Shown here in pieces: positions 1 to 10,796 of a DNA stretch of 64,000 nt. Location of the stretch: contig NC_084682.1 of assembly GCF_028389875.1 (NCBI RefSeq), positions 4,412,001-4,476,000 on the forward strand. Direction: 5' to 3'. The translations under genes were made by a program, and so were the position numbers. This DNA is from Rhea pennata. Its lineage: Eukaryota; Chordata; Aves; Rheiformes; Rheidae. Numbering within the stretch: the first letter of the stretch is position 1; each line of letters starts with the position of its first letter. The notes beneath the pieces are model-generated. The model made no database searches. It was not told the DNA's origin and saw only the letters and a program-made list of their open reading frames with translations.

Positions 1-81
1 GGAGGCAGCGGCCTCAGCGCGGCCGCCGCGCAGCCGCCGGGGCAGGGCCGCAGGCGGCCCCCGCGCCTCCCGCCCCCCTAC

Positions 82-103
82 CTTTCCGCCTGAAGAAGGA
101 CAT
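82..103 (-). CDS. AKAP10: AKAP10 (D-AKAP2), first coding exon only
   Basis: Read on the minus strand, an ATG at 103-101 in good Kozak context (GCACCATGT) opens MSFFRRK plus one extra base, followed at once by a consensus donor (G/GTAGGG) at 81. From memory, human AKAP10 has MSFFRRKVKGKEQ at this point, and the phase-1 break fits a following Val codon. The in-frame codons upstream read RPRPGT, resembling the proline-rich stretch before this Met in the human protein, so translation could begin further upstream. AKAP10 is a dual-specificity A-kinase anchoring protein with RGS domains and a C-terminal PKA-binding helix. It tethers PKA at mitochondria and endosomes. All those domains lie left of this window. 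The call rests on seven residues, the splice phase and the CpG-island setting, so it is good but not certain. Confidence 0.74.
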
Positions 104-610
104 GGTGCCGGGGCGGGGGCGAGGCGGCGGCCGCCGGGGAGGGAGGGGGGAAAGAAGGGGAGGGAGGGGGCGAGGACAGCGAGCCGGGCTCCCTATGAAT
201 GAGACTCCTTCCTCCGCCCGCCGCCTCCTCTCCCTCCGCCTCTTCCTCCCGCGGAGGGGCCAGCGGCCGCCATGTTGTCAACAACCGCCCCGCTCCTTCT
301 TCCGGGCAGCGGGCGGCGCGCGAGGCATCACGGGATGCGGCCCGGCACCGGCGGACCCCCCGACCCCCCCCCCACCCCCTCCACACTCAACATGGCCGCC
401 TTGGCGTCAGGCGGCTCGGCCAATCCGCGGGGCGGAGCCATTTTGAATGAGGGCAAGACGTTCTGCGCGGGGCGGGGGAGGGGAGGAGGGGTTAAACAGT
501 GGCGGGGGGGGGGTGAGGGAGGGTGTCCATTTTTGATCAGGGCAAGAGGGCGCCTGAGTGAGCGAGGCTCAGGCGGCCATCTTGAGTGAGGGCAAGATGG
601 CCTGGAGGTG
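104..610. promoter_or_regulatory. CpG-island promoter of AKAP10 with YY1-like, CCAAT, GC-box and ETS-like motifs
   Basis: The segment is very GC- and CpG-rich and lies directly upstream of the AKAP10 start. Visible motifs are GCCGCCATGTTG (about 267-278) and AACATGGCCGCC (about 389-400), both YY1-like; a CCAAT box (about 419-423) beside a GGGGCGG GC box; and CTTCCGGG (about 299-306), ETS-like. Three further CCATyTT boxes lie inside a 21-bp motif repeated at 438, 527 and 577. No TATA box stands out. The promoter may fire both ways, but I recognise no coding exon on the plus side. Confidence 0.6.
438..597 (+). repeat. Three dispersed copies of a 21-bp YY1-containing motif
   Basis: The copies are CCATTTTGAATGAGGGCAAG(A) at 438-458, CCATTTTTGATCAGGGCAAG(A) at 527-547 and CCATCTTGAGTGAGGGCAAG(A) at 577-597. 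All share CCATyTT, then TGA, then the exact end AGGGCAAGA. The start-to-start spacings are 89 and 50 bp, so this is not a simple tandem array. The CCAT core suits YY1. The constant 3' half has no obvious known owner. Confidence 0.7.
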
Positions 611-3600
611 GCAGTGGGGTGTCCTTTGCCCGGGAGCGGGGCAGTGTCGTGTCCCTGAAGAGCCATCTTCGGGAAGCATCAGCTCTTCAGGCACATGTCG
701 TGGGTGGCTGCCTGCCCTGGGGGCCGGTGACAGTGACAGAGGGTCCGGAGAGAGCCGCACGGCAGGGCTGAGCGGCCGCGTCCCCTGAGGCGCAGGGCCC
801 GAACGGCCTCCCGGACAGAAGGGGATGGGGCAGAAGGGACACGGTGGCGGTGGTGGCGGCAGCAGCCGTCCGTGACACAGCCTCGCTGCGGGGATGTGGG
901 GCTTCACGCTGCATCGCAGCAGCACGCACGTGTGCACGGTGCCGAAAACCATGCAGGGCTTTTCAGAGCGCTGTCGTTCCGGCACGATGCACCAGGGTAC
1001 TGATGCAGCGCAACCCGAAAGCCTGCAAAACTGCATACCGCCGGTCCGGATTTAGGGACACGGCATGCTGATACTAAAAACCACAGACTGTCTGATGGCC
1101 CGAGCCTTTCCACAAAAAAAAAAATCCTCTTGAGATATCCTTCAAACCCAGATTTGGTATTTTATCAACCACAAAGGACATCTGTAGTTGTAACACATTA
1201 GTTATATTTACCTCTGAAGAGCAGTATATGATAAAAATGCTTTATTAACCCCATTTTTACAGCTTCTGTTTTAGGTAGGAGGAAACTGAGTCACAGGGCC
1301 AGAAACCAGCGCTCCCCAGATTGCACGGCACACCTTTTCCATGCATTAAGCTTTATAAACTAACGCCTCTGTACATGCTATGAATGACAGAAAACCAGTT
1401 GAGAGCTTTGACGTCCAGCCATGGTGAACGTGGAGCAAAGACGAACCCAGCCTCCTTTCCAGCGGGCTTTGGCACTCCATGTCAATGGGCAGGAATTTAC
1501 CTTTCCAAACTCATACCTCTCAGCCCAGTTCCCATTTAGGCTCTTTGCTGACAAGACGTTTCTGCCCCACCTCTGGGCTTGGTCCCAGAGACCTTGTCCC
1601 TTGGGGCAAGGCACCAGCTCGGGTCCCCAAACAAACCCTGCGGGTTGTGCAGGACTCGTAGGAGGTGTCTCAGTTGCCTCGCCATGCCGTGCCTGATCGT
1701 TGCAGTGTCATCCCTCTGCAGTGTAACTGTCCTGGTGTCAACATTTGAGCCGTAAGAAAATGATATCATTCCTAATCGTTACGTAGATTCCTTTAACATC
1801 CTTCATCCAAGTGTTCCAAAGCACTTTGCAAACACTCATTAATTAAGCCTCATAAATTGCAAATTGCATAATAGGTATATGGGGATCTCTTTGAGGTGGA
1901 AATGAAGCCATCTCTTGGGCAGGATGTTGCAGGTGATTAACATCCTATAGCATTGCATTTGCTCTTTTAATATTATTTTTGCTAACTGATGCTTTTTTGA
2001 TACATTTTTTGCACATATGCCCAGAGGCTGGTCTGAGGAAGTCTTTTCTGCATAATGAATTAAATGATTTAATCGGCACATGATAAGTTAGCAATGGACT
2101 AAATTATTCGAAAGTGAGTAAATTTAAAGGAATGAGATGAATCAGTTAGGGGCTACTAAATTAACACTGTCTATCAAGGAAAAAAAAAAAAGCTTACACC
2201 CAGCCATCTATGAACATGTGTAATAACCTACATCATAAAGAGAACCCTAATACAAGCACTCTGATTCTCCAGTATACGACACACACTTTTCTCTTAATTT
2301 CTATGTGATTTTATGTAGTTAAAGGTTTAGTTTTACAGATCTAGCTGTAGATTTGGGACCCGGGCTTGTACAACACACTTAGAGACACAAATGTTGCACG
2401 AAATTGGGAACCCATTTAAATGACTGATAAAGCTTTCACCGTTATCGCTAAAGCTTAATTTTCACCCAGTTTCTTTCTGCAGATTTATGGTATTGTACAG
2501 CTCACAGGTATCCTCAGTAAAACATAATCCATATTATAAAGCCATCATTTTGTGCCTGCAAAGCCCCAAATGGTGGAGATTTTATATTTAATTACACTCT
2601 GTTAAGTTCTTGAATACCATGATTAGGAGCAGGTAAATTAATGAGATGATAGTATATCCATTTGCCCTTCAATTTACATGTTGGGCTTGAAGTAGGATGC
2701 GCTATATTAAAAAATCATGACCTGATGTGCTGACAACATTGCAATCCAGGGTAAAATTCCCATGGAAGTCTGGGTTCTGGGTCCTCTTTCTGACCTTACA
2801 CACTGATCTTTTTCTATAGCCATAATAAAAGAAGCCAGAAGATGAGTCTTCAAGCTTCAGTCCAACTGGACCTTTCTGTAGTGGGACACCCAATCTCTGG
2901 AGATGGCACTACCAACTGCAGCATGACACTTGCTACCATAAATGAAGTGCTGCTGCCAGAAACCCGGCCAGCTGGAGGTGTGGTTTTGGTGCAGGTATAG
3001 TGTGGGCTTACCCATTGCACCAGATGAGGAAAAACTTCCATTTTCAATTAATTTTCAAGCAGTAGCTCCTTTTCCAAAAAACTCATCCAAAACCCATCAA
3101 GGTCTTTGTGATGATTCAATTACGTCTGCGTCAGGTCCTAGATAATTGACAACATCTCAAGCTACAAGCATGTTTGGCCTGAATCACGTTTCCTGGGCTG
3201 AAATTTTCTCCCTGTGTTGGGAACGTGCAGAAGGGCTGAAGCTCCAATCTGCAGTACATGAGTCAGCCCAGACCCCGGAGGGCTAAACTGGAAGGAAGCA
3301 TGAAAAGCAGCAGGTTCTGGAGCTTTTAACAGAACATGACAGTTTAATTAACTGAGCAGTCAGTTGAAATATGGCTTCAGGACATAGGCTGGCCAACATC
3401 AAAGAAGCTGGGGGAAGCCTCCCCCAAATTAAAATATACAAAGAAAAATGAAGTCTCCCTAGTTCCTCATTGCCTGGTGATTTTGCCATCTCTCCGTAGC
3501 AAGAAAAATAAACAAACTTTAGTATTTGAAAAGATCTAAATGAGATGTGCTGTTTGGGCAGAATTAAGAACTCAGAAGGCTTTTGGACAGCTTGGCATCT

Positions 3601-4979
3601 TTGACTCAGCTAATTAACCAAAGTGAACTTCTCTGTTCAATTACAGTATTCAGAAAAACACAAGTATAACAAATGATGATACAGGCCATTTCCAGTTCTT
3701 TGAGACAAGGACAGTCTATTCATTCATTTACATGTTTTTACATGGTGTTAGAATCCTATCTCATGAGTAGACTGCTAACTACTTTGGAAATTAAATAATA
3801 ATAAAAAAATCTGAATATGGGGCTTAAGAGCAGGTACCATTTTCTGAAATCAGGGCAATAATATCCAAAATACATTAGGAGTCAAAGACAGCTTTACAGA
3901 AACACGCTGCCACTTAAAAATTATATATTCTAAACATTGCCATTATCATCATTAAAAACATTACAGACGACTAATGCAACAACAATAATCAAACATCTTA
4001 GTCCAACTTGAAAAGTAAGCAATAAAAATGTCAGTCACGAAGAACCCCAGGATTAACGGAGAGGGAGAACGCAGCAGGAGAGCTACGGGACACACACCGG
4101 GCTCAGCCGGGCGCCGGGGACGCTGCCAAGTGGAGCCGAGCGGCCGATGCCGGTGCGGCAGCGATGCTCTCGCACCGCTCCGGCCCGAGTCTTTTCCTTC
4201 TGTGTCTACAGGAAAGCAAGCGGCTGCGGGCGCACGCAGAGCTCGGTGCAAATCTCGGTCCAGCTGACCCGGATCCTTCTTGCCCCTGCGGTGAGGCCGG
4301 TGTTGCGGGAGCCTCCTCGCCGCAGAGGACCTGCTCCCGTTCATGGTGTGAGTTCTGAGTCACTTACGGTGTCATAAATACCTGAATTTTATGCCAAATG
4401 GGGGAAAAAAGATCTGGTTTAAAACTGTGACCTATCTCTTTTTCCATTTATGCTTTTTATTTCCATTTTGTTTTCCTAACTGCCTCAAGGAGTATGAGAA
4501 GTGACACGCTACGTGGTGGCGGTCAGGTATCGCTGCAAGCCGGGGAGCCCGGGAGAAGCCAAGCCTCGAAGGTGTTTTGGCCCTTCAAATGGCTTTTCTG
4601 GAGGTTGTAGGAGAAAAAGCGTGCACAACACAAACCTAAGCGCAAGAAGGAGACGCACCAAATCTGAGACCGTAGCATTTTATCCAGCAGCTTTGCCCAT
4701 GAGCTCAGCCATGAAACGCCGCCCAGGCGGGCAGCACTCTCGCCGCGCACCAGGAGAGGGTGCCAGGCGCCTGGCTTACCAAACGCTGCACCCGTTTTAC
4801 CGGCCAAGTCCCGCAGTTCCTCTCAAAGAGGCGAAATTAAGAAGCCACCAACCAATGAGCCCCAAATCTGAAGGGAAAACTCCTTTTTGTGCCCAGAGAG
4901 CTGCCTGATCTCTTGCGTGGTGCCAGCTCCGCTTGAGAACGCTAAAGCAGAACGAATAATTTCCTGCTAAATCCCAGTT
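611..4979. other. Intergenic interval without recognised genes
   Basis: GC content falls after about 1050 to ordinary AT-rich intergenic sequence. A GC-richer patch lies at about 4070-4340. Open frames here (for example 4501-4908 plus and 3961-4344 minus) are uninterrupted only because of the GC-rich patches and show no family resemblance or splice structure. I see no RNA gene or mobile element. Confidence 0.6.
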
Positions 4980-5779
4980 TGCTTTCTGATTTCTGCCGGT
5001 CAGGGAGGGAGGGACGGCGGTTCGCGGGCCTGGATCTGCCGCGCCTGGCGTGGGGGTCGCGCCGGAGAAGCCGCGTCCCCTCGGCCGGCGCCGGCGGGCG
5101 CTGCCGGGACGGGCGGGGGCGGCCGCGGGGCTGCGGGGGCCGGTCGGGAGCCGCCGCGGGGCCTGCGGGACGCGGCCCGAGACACCAGCGCGGGCCGCAG
5201 AGCGACCTGAAGGTTTGGCAGGGGCAAACGCGGGGGCACCCGGGGAGGGGGGTTCACAAAAAAATCCCGATGCGTGGGAGAAGGGGCAGCTTTTGTATTT
5301 GGAGCCAGCAAATGACAGATGCCGAGTTTAAAGCAAGCAAATCACAGCTTCTGGACTGCCAGGGAGCAAACTGGCAGCGACGGCCCCGGGTTTTTATTCT
5401 CTCTGCGTTTGCGGCTTTGGGCAGGCAGCTGCCAAGCCAAAGGATGAACTCGGTCTCGGCCGGGGGCTGAGGGGGCGGCGCGGGGTCTCCCGCGGCCGCC
5501 GCCGCCGGGCAGCGCTTCCAGCGGGACCCGAACTTCTGCCGAGCGGCCGCGGGCAGCCCCGGGCGCAGCGCCGCCCGCGGCGGGTGTCGCGAGCGCGCGG
5601 GGCCTCAGCCGCGCCCCGCGGCGGCGCGCAGGGAGCGCGCAGGGAGCGCGCAGGGGCCCCCGCGGCCGCGCCGCGGCGGATGCGCGGCCGCGCCGGCCCC
5701 GCCGATGCTGTCGCGGCCGGGCGCGGAGCGGGGCGCGGGGGCGGCGCGGCCCGCCGGCTCCCTGCCCCGCCGGCCGAGG
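4980..5779 (+). promoter_or_regulatory. CpG-island promoter and 5' leader of the LHFPL7-like gene
   Basis: From about 4990 the sequence becomes extremely CpG-rich and stays so through exon 1 and into intron 1 (to about 7100). Its position directly before the LHFPL-family start codon makes it the likely promoter and 5' untranslated region. No TATA box is obvious. An in-frame upstream ATG at 5705 would add 25 residues. Confidence 0.55.
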
Positions 5780-5992
5780 ATGTGCAGCGGCGTGGGCTGC
5801 TTCTGGGCGCTGCTCTCGGCCGCGCTCCTGGCCGCCTGCGCCTCCGCCTTCCTCTCGCCCGCCTGGCTGCTGCCGCCGGGCCGCGCCGCCGCCAGCTTCG
5901 GCTTGCTGCGGCGCTGCGCCGAGGCGCCCCGCGGCTGCTCCGGCTCCGCGGGGCCCGGCCGCTTCGGGGACATCCCCTCCGGCTCCTGGCAG
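5780..5992 (+). CDS. LHFPL7: LHFPL7-like exon 1: first membrane segment and first extracellular loop
   Basis: The exon encodes 71 residues, from MCSGVGCFWALL to DIPSGSWQ, and ends at a clean CAG/GTGAGC donor in phase 0. The exon break after WQ coincides with the family boundary (LHFPL2 reads SGFWQ/A). Composition is extremely GC-rich, so long shadow frames of over 200 codons appear on both strands here and are not genes. Confidence 0.85.
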
Positions 5993-8900
5993 GTGAGCGC
6001 AACCGCCGCCCCCGCGCCGACCCTCCCCCCCCGGCCTGCCCCGCGCCCCACAGCATCCCCCCCGGCATCTCCTTGGCATGCCCCCGGCGTCCCCCCCGGC
6101 CTGCCCCGGCGCCCCACGGCATCCCCTCCGCATCCTCTATCCTGCCCTGGGCTCTCTCCGACATCCCCCCCCCCTGCATCCCTTCGACATCTCCCTGCCA
6201 TCCCCCCGTTCTGCCCAGGGCTCCCCGCCATCCCCCTGGCACCCGGCTACCTCCCTCCTCCCACTCCAGGCTCCCCAGCATCCTCCCAGCATCTCACCAT
6301 CGTGCTCCTGGCCCACCCTGCATCCCACTGGCATCCTCCCATCCTGCCCCCTAGACCTGCTCCGGCGTTCCCTGTATCCCCTATCCTCCCCTGAGCTCCC
6401 CCTGCATCCCCCCATCCTGCCCCCGCGTGCCCCCTGCATCCTCTATCCTCCCCCGAGCTCCCCCTGCATCCCCCCATCCTGCCTCCGTGTGCCCCCTGCA
6501 TCCCCTATCCTCCCCCAGGCACCCCCTGTCCTGCCCCCGCATGTCCCCTGCACCCCCCGTCCTGCCCCGCGTGGATCCCCGTGGCCCCGGGGTGCAGGTG
6601 CTGCCGCGTGTCCCTGGGGCGCTCCGGGCACCGCGTGGAAACCTCCCGGCGCCCCGGTGCAGGTGCTGGCAGCCCGGGCTGCCCGGCTGCGGCCCCGCAG
6701 GGCGGCCGGGCTCCCCGCCGGCGGGGGGACGAAATCGGGGGAGAAACCGGGCAGCTCCGGCCTCCCGCCGATCGCACCCGGGTTCGCTAAGCGGGCGGGC
6801 GGGCAGGCGAGCAGCGGGGGCCGAAACCGCTGCGGAAATCCAGCCTCGGCGCCCGGGCGGGCCGCCCTTTCCCTGCCCGCTCGCCCCCGGCCTTTCCCCG
6901 GCCTCCCCTCTCCTTCCCTTTTACTCGCTGTAACCTCGCCGCAGCTTCCCGACGCAATGAGCTTGGCTCCGCTCGGGGTTGCTACGCGGCAGAAATCCCA
7001 GCGCGAGGGATAAATCTCGGGGGGCGGCGGGGAGGGGGGGGTTGTCCCTGCGCCCGACGCCGTGGGCACTGGGTTCCTCGGGCTGTCAGGAAATCGCGGT
7101 GCTCCCTCGCCCGGGAAGCGAGGTCCGCGCCGGATTGCCTGCGTAAACGCTGCCGTGCTCCCGAAAACTGTCGTTAAAGACGAGTGAGCAAGCTGTGCAT
7201 TGCAAAGGGAAGCGCTGCCGGCATAAAATCCTTCCTATTTATACAGTAACGTGCACAAATGAGGCCGTTTCTAGAACTTGGCTTTTGATCAGGTGGTCTT
7301 ATTTTTTGCAAAATGCAATTCAGATAAACACATCCAAGTAATAACAAACTTTAAAGATAAGGAAGAAGCTCAGCAGTGACTCATTTAAACGAGATTCAGC
7401 TAGGCAGAGCCTCAGCCATCCAATATCCTTTAAGAGGACTCTAGACGCAGAACGGAGTGTAACACAAAGCCTTGGAGCTCCTCAGTCGGGCTGTGGTCAG
7501 AATGAATAATATCGCAGTCCCGAGTGGTGACGAGGCGGGGGGGGGAGGGATTTTGGTCACACGCCTTTGCTGCCCCTGTTAAACACCGCTTACATCGTTC
7601 CCAAACGACCAGCGGGGTGACTGGCTCCAGGAAAGCCCTGGGCTTTCGGACCAGGCTTCTAATCTCTCAGGCTGTCTTGTGGGCACCTTTAAATGAGAGC
7701 CAAGATGCTCATGTTTGCGCAGACCTAGGAGCTGTTAAAGACAGTCACCAGCTTTTGGATGAAATCGTGGAAGCTGGGAGAGTAGTGGCTGCGGGGAGCT
7801 TGGCAAGCCCAAGCCGATACGGGGCTCAGCAGCTCTTCTGGTGGGACGTGGGCGGCAGCTGGGGGGATGCTGATGGCACATCTGGGAAGGATGTTGATAA
7901 CACATCCCCTAAGGATGTTGACATCACATCTGGGAAGGATGTTGACATCACATCTGGGAAGGGCGTTGATAACACGTCCCCTAAGGATGTTGGCAGCACA
8001 TCTGGGGAGGACGCTGACAACACATCCCCTAAGGGTGTTGGCAGCACATCTGGGGAGGACGCATACCTGCAGCGTCAGTGCTCTTTGCTCTTTTGGCTTC
8101 CTGAACCAGGTGCCACCAAAGCCATCACCATTCAAATTCCCGGATTCGGGGAAGGGCTGGGGGAGCCTCCAGCTCCGCAAATGATGCTTAATGCCAGGGG
8201 TGTGTTTGCACTTGGGGGATTATGTTAATCATCCTACAAATGGTGCTTTGAATCGTATCTAGAGGTTAATTAAGGTGCCTTGGCTCTGGTAAGAGGGCCT
8301 TCTTGGCCTTCTTGTCTGCTCCCAGATGCTGCCTCTTTTCTGCTCCTCTTCCTAATTACGGCTCTCTGCCCTCCCTGGCACTCCAGTTTAACCCCATCGG
8401 CCCCAGCAGCCCGGTGCTTCGCCCCACTCAGCTACCGCGGAGGAGCCTCGTCGGGACACGAGGGGCCGTCGGGGCAGGATCTGGCCCAGCGAGGGCTGGA
8501 GAGGGGCCGGAACCGGGACCGGGCCGGCCAAAGCCAGCATTTCCTAGCGCAGAGGCCCGTTGTCTCGCCAAATTTCTTTTTTTCTTTTTACTTCCTTCTT
8601 ATTGCTCTCATCCCACGGTGGGTTTTGTCTCCATCCCGACTTTCCACCGGGCTTATCCCAAGGAAAGGCAGCGGGTGCCCAGCCACAGTGCCCTGCTTGC
8701 TGCCGAATTAAAATTTCATTAGGTTGGTTTCCGCCCTTCGGTGGAGGTCCCGGGCACACCATTGATGTGCTAATGTCCTCCTTTTTCTCTCTTTTTTTCT
8801 TTTTTTTTTCCTCACCTTTTTCACCGCTATCCATCATGCTCTCAGCCGGAGCAGCGCTGTTAGGAAGCTCTTAGGCTGTTGCTGATCGCAACTTACTATG

Positions 8901-9774
8901 CTGCAAAAAAAAAGAGCATTTGAGGCCCCGCCGGGGGCCTGTTGATTTCTTTGGGACAGACGGTTAATCTCCCGGGCAGGGGGAGCAGCAAACGCGACAG
9001 GGTTTTACGCCCTTCGCTGGCGGGACCGAGCTGCCTTTCCGACACCCTCCCGGCCGGGCGCTCGCAAGCGGCTTCGCCGGACCCCGGCGTTTCCCCCCTC
9101 CGCCGTCTATTCTCCGTTCTCACGCGCCGGCTGCATCCTGTTTCCCGAACCTTTTCCGCCGGGCGGCCCAGCAGCGGAGACGCTTCCGAGCTGCTAACAT
9201 GCAGCGTCGTCCGTCGGCTGTTTTTCTCAGAGAGCCGCGGGCCGGGCTGGGCTGGGCTGGGCTCCCAGGCTTGCGGGGCGAAAGCGGCAGCTCCAAATTC
9301 ACCGGCGAGGAATGGGGATTTTTGGGGGAAATGCATTAAAACCCCTTTGCAACGCGTTACTTTTGCTCATCAGCCCCATCGCACGGGCTGCACAGCGGCA
9401 AGTCGTACGCTGGTTTTACGCGCTTCTGCCCTCGGCGGCAGCCGCCGGCTTTTCCGCCCGGCCCTCGGGCGGCCCAAATTGCACGTTCGTGCCGGGTCCA
9501 ACCCCGCCGGCTGCTCCCATCCGCTCGTGGGATGCAGCAACGTCCCCCGCGGATCTGCATCAGCGGAATAGGACGGCGACGGCTCCTAGAGCCGATCCGT
9601 CCTGCCGCTCTTCCTGCCCTCGGTGTTTGTTAGTAAGAACGTGATGAATTTAACCTTTTCTGGAGCAAAATATTACTCAGCATGCAGCGAGAGTCTGCCG
9701 ACGGCCGGCAGCAGAACAAGGATCTTGCGCCTTCAAATCATCTCTGTTTGGGGCTCCCTTTCCCCCTTTTTTAA

Positions 9775-9813
<39 letters not shown>

Positions 9814-10764
9814 TATATATATACAAACCACTTCCCGCGGGGGACCCTCCGCCAGCCACTGCTGGGTGCCCACTGTTGCCCTTGCAGACACCGCGGGCAG
9901 GATCCACCTAAGCAGCAGCAGCTCTTTCACCACGACGCTCATCCGCGTCGATCTGGCCTTTTCTTCTGGCACCGGGGCCCGAAAACCACCCCGGGGCCCT
10001 CTGCGTCGCAGCCTCTTAGCCGGGATTAGCGGCACGAGCCGCTAACAGCTTGTTGCCGGCGGGAGCCGCGAGTTTTCGGGGTGCTGGCGCTAACGTAATT
10101 AAGACGAGCCGAGACCATTAAACACAACACGCGCCGGCGCGCGAGAAGAGCCCGCCTGCTTCCCGCGGCCCTTTGCTGCTGAAATATTCATCCCGCTAAA
10201 TATTTCATGGGCCCCGTTGCTTGCCTCGGTGGAACTTGCTGGCTTAAAACAAAACAAACAAAAAAAAAAAACCTGAAAAGGAGCAGATGCCCCTGCGCTG
10301 GGCACAGGGAGGGCCCAGAGCACTTGTTGTATTTATATATGTGTATATAGAGTGTATATATAGTGTGTGTGTGTATACATGTGTGCATGCATATATGTGT
10401 GTGTGCATGCATATGTGTGTGTGTGCATGCATATGTGTGTGTGTGTGCATCTACATACGCACGTATACAAATGTGCGCATACACACCGGCAGCCGCGCGT
10501 GTCGTTGCAGGCGAGCGCGGCGCTGTGCGCGGGCGGCGGAGCCCTGCTGGCCCTCGGCGCCCTCCTGGCCCTCGTCGCCGTCCTGCTGCCCGCCGGAGCC
10601 TGCGAGAGGCGAGCGTGCACCCTGGCCGGCTACGTGCAGGCGGCCGCAGGCAAGTGCCGGGGTCCCCTCGCCGGGCCGGGCCGGGGCGGTGGAGGCGGCG
10701 GCTGGATTTTCCCGGGCATCCCGGGGGCTGCGAGCGGCCGCTGCAGTCGCTGCAGCCTGCAGCA

Positions 10765-10796
<32 letters not shown>

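Noticed and set aside
5342-6281. Minus-strand frames of 263, 295 and 208 codons
   Set aside because: Shadows of the very GC-rich LHFPL7-like exon 1 and the adjacent C-rich repeat; Arg/Ala/Gly-biased, with no domain.
6078-7013. 311-codon plus-strand Pro/Ser-rich frame
   Set aside because: It reads through the C-rich degenerate minisatellite and has no splice or homology support.
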